From: Tomocerus qinae
Lineage: Eukaryota > Arthropoda > Collembola > Entomobryomorpha > Tomoceridae
DNA length: 64,000 bases
NCBI GenBank assembly: GCA_020055645.1
Contig: CM034548.1
Location: 10,726,001-10,790,000, forward strand
Direction of reading: 5' to 3'
Position numbers and translations under genes: made by a program. Numbering within the stretch: the first letter of the stretch is position 1; each line of letters begins with the position of its first letter. Shown here piece after piece: positions 63,853-64,000 of the stretch. The notes under the pieces were generated by a model that did no database searches, had not been told where the DNA came from, and saw only the letters and a program-made list of their open reading frames with translations.

Positions 63853-64000
63853 AGTCATGAAACCAAACCAATAAATCTATGCAGTACTACTTTTATTGGG
63901 TGTATAATGTAATGTGTAATTGTTTATTTTGCAATAGAAAATCGAATTAGTTCATTTTACAAGTAGCAAACATACATATGTGACAAAGGCAGGCATGACT

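Larger units (their letters stand above)
61461..64000. other. Non-coding, repeat-rich end of window
   Basis: No gene was recognised; the 60-65-codon frames here have no features. The stretch contains the inverted-repeat elements at 62655-62965 and 63583-63852, a 9-bp-arm hairpin at 63317-63337 (ctagcacac), and a copy of the dispersed repeat seen near 733. Confidence 0.55.

Overview
The window reads as a stretch of an AT-rich, intron-containing animal nuclear genome, most likely an arthropod. The grounds are short GT-AG introns, a CBP/p300-type acetyltransferase gene, ZAD-like cysteine modules (a domain expanded in arthropods), and many small foldback and terminal-inverted-repeat elements. There is no bacterial gene organisation, rRNA, recognisable tRNA or CRISPR array. 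The species cannot be told from the sequence alone.

Layout. Positions 1-24678 are AT-rich with only short chance ORFs and small repeats. A near-perfect 162-bp hairpin element with 64-bp arms sits at 24679-24840. Positions 27849-31960 (+) hold the 3' end of a gene for a PTB/PID-domain protein: a 169-bp exon, a 2.0-kb intron and a 1.9-kb terminal exon; the 5' exons were not found. Positions 31961-53963 are again mostly non-coding, apart from a weak candidate three-exon short ORF (46133-47744, +) containing a 30-nt microexon. Three consecutive palindromes lie at 53964-54083.

The main gene is at 54473-60558 (-). I assembled 13 coding exons by hand. Every intron is GT-AG, every junction keeps the frame, and the result is a 1087-residue protein. 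From N to C it has two ZAD-like Cys2/Cys2 modules, a nuclear localisation signal, a bromodomain, the split RING and PHD of CBP/p300, the CBP/p300 (KAT11) acetyltransferase domain, a reduced ZZ finger and a TAZ2 finger. TAZ1, KIX, the nuclear-receptor coactivator-binding domain and the glutamine-rich tails of normal CBP are absent, and the regulatory lysine-rich loop of the acetyltransferase is short and lysine-poor. It looks like an intact, compact CBP/p300 paralogue whose recruitment end has been replaced by a ZAD-type module. This is the most interesting object in the window.

The last 3.5 kb (60559-64000), upstream of that gene, is packed with small non-autonomous elements: a 28-bp tandem repeat, a hAT-like MITE, a 327-bp foldback and two more inverted-repeat elements. 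A further element with perfect 27-bp terminal inverted repeats lies inside the gene's ninth intron.

The two genes are about 22.5 kb apart and convergent, and nothing suggests they act together. The PTB protein is probably a cytoplasmic adaptor. The CBP-like protein is probably a nuclear chromatin enzyme.
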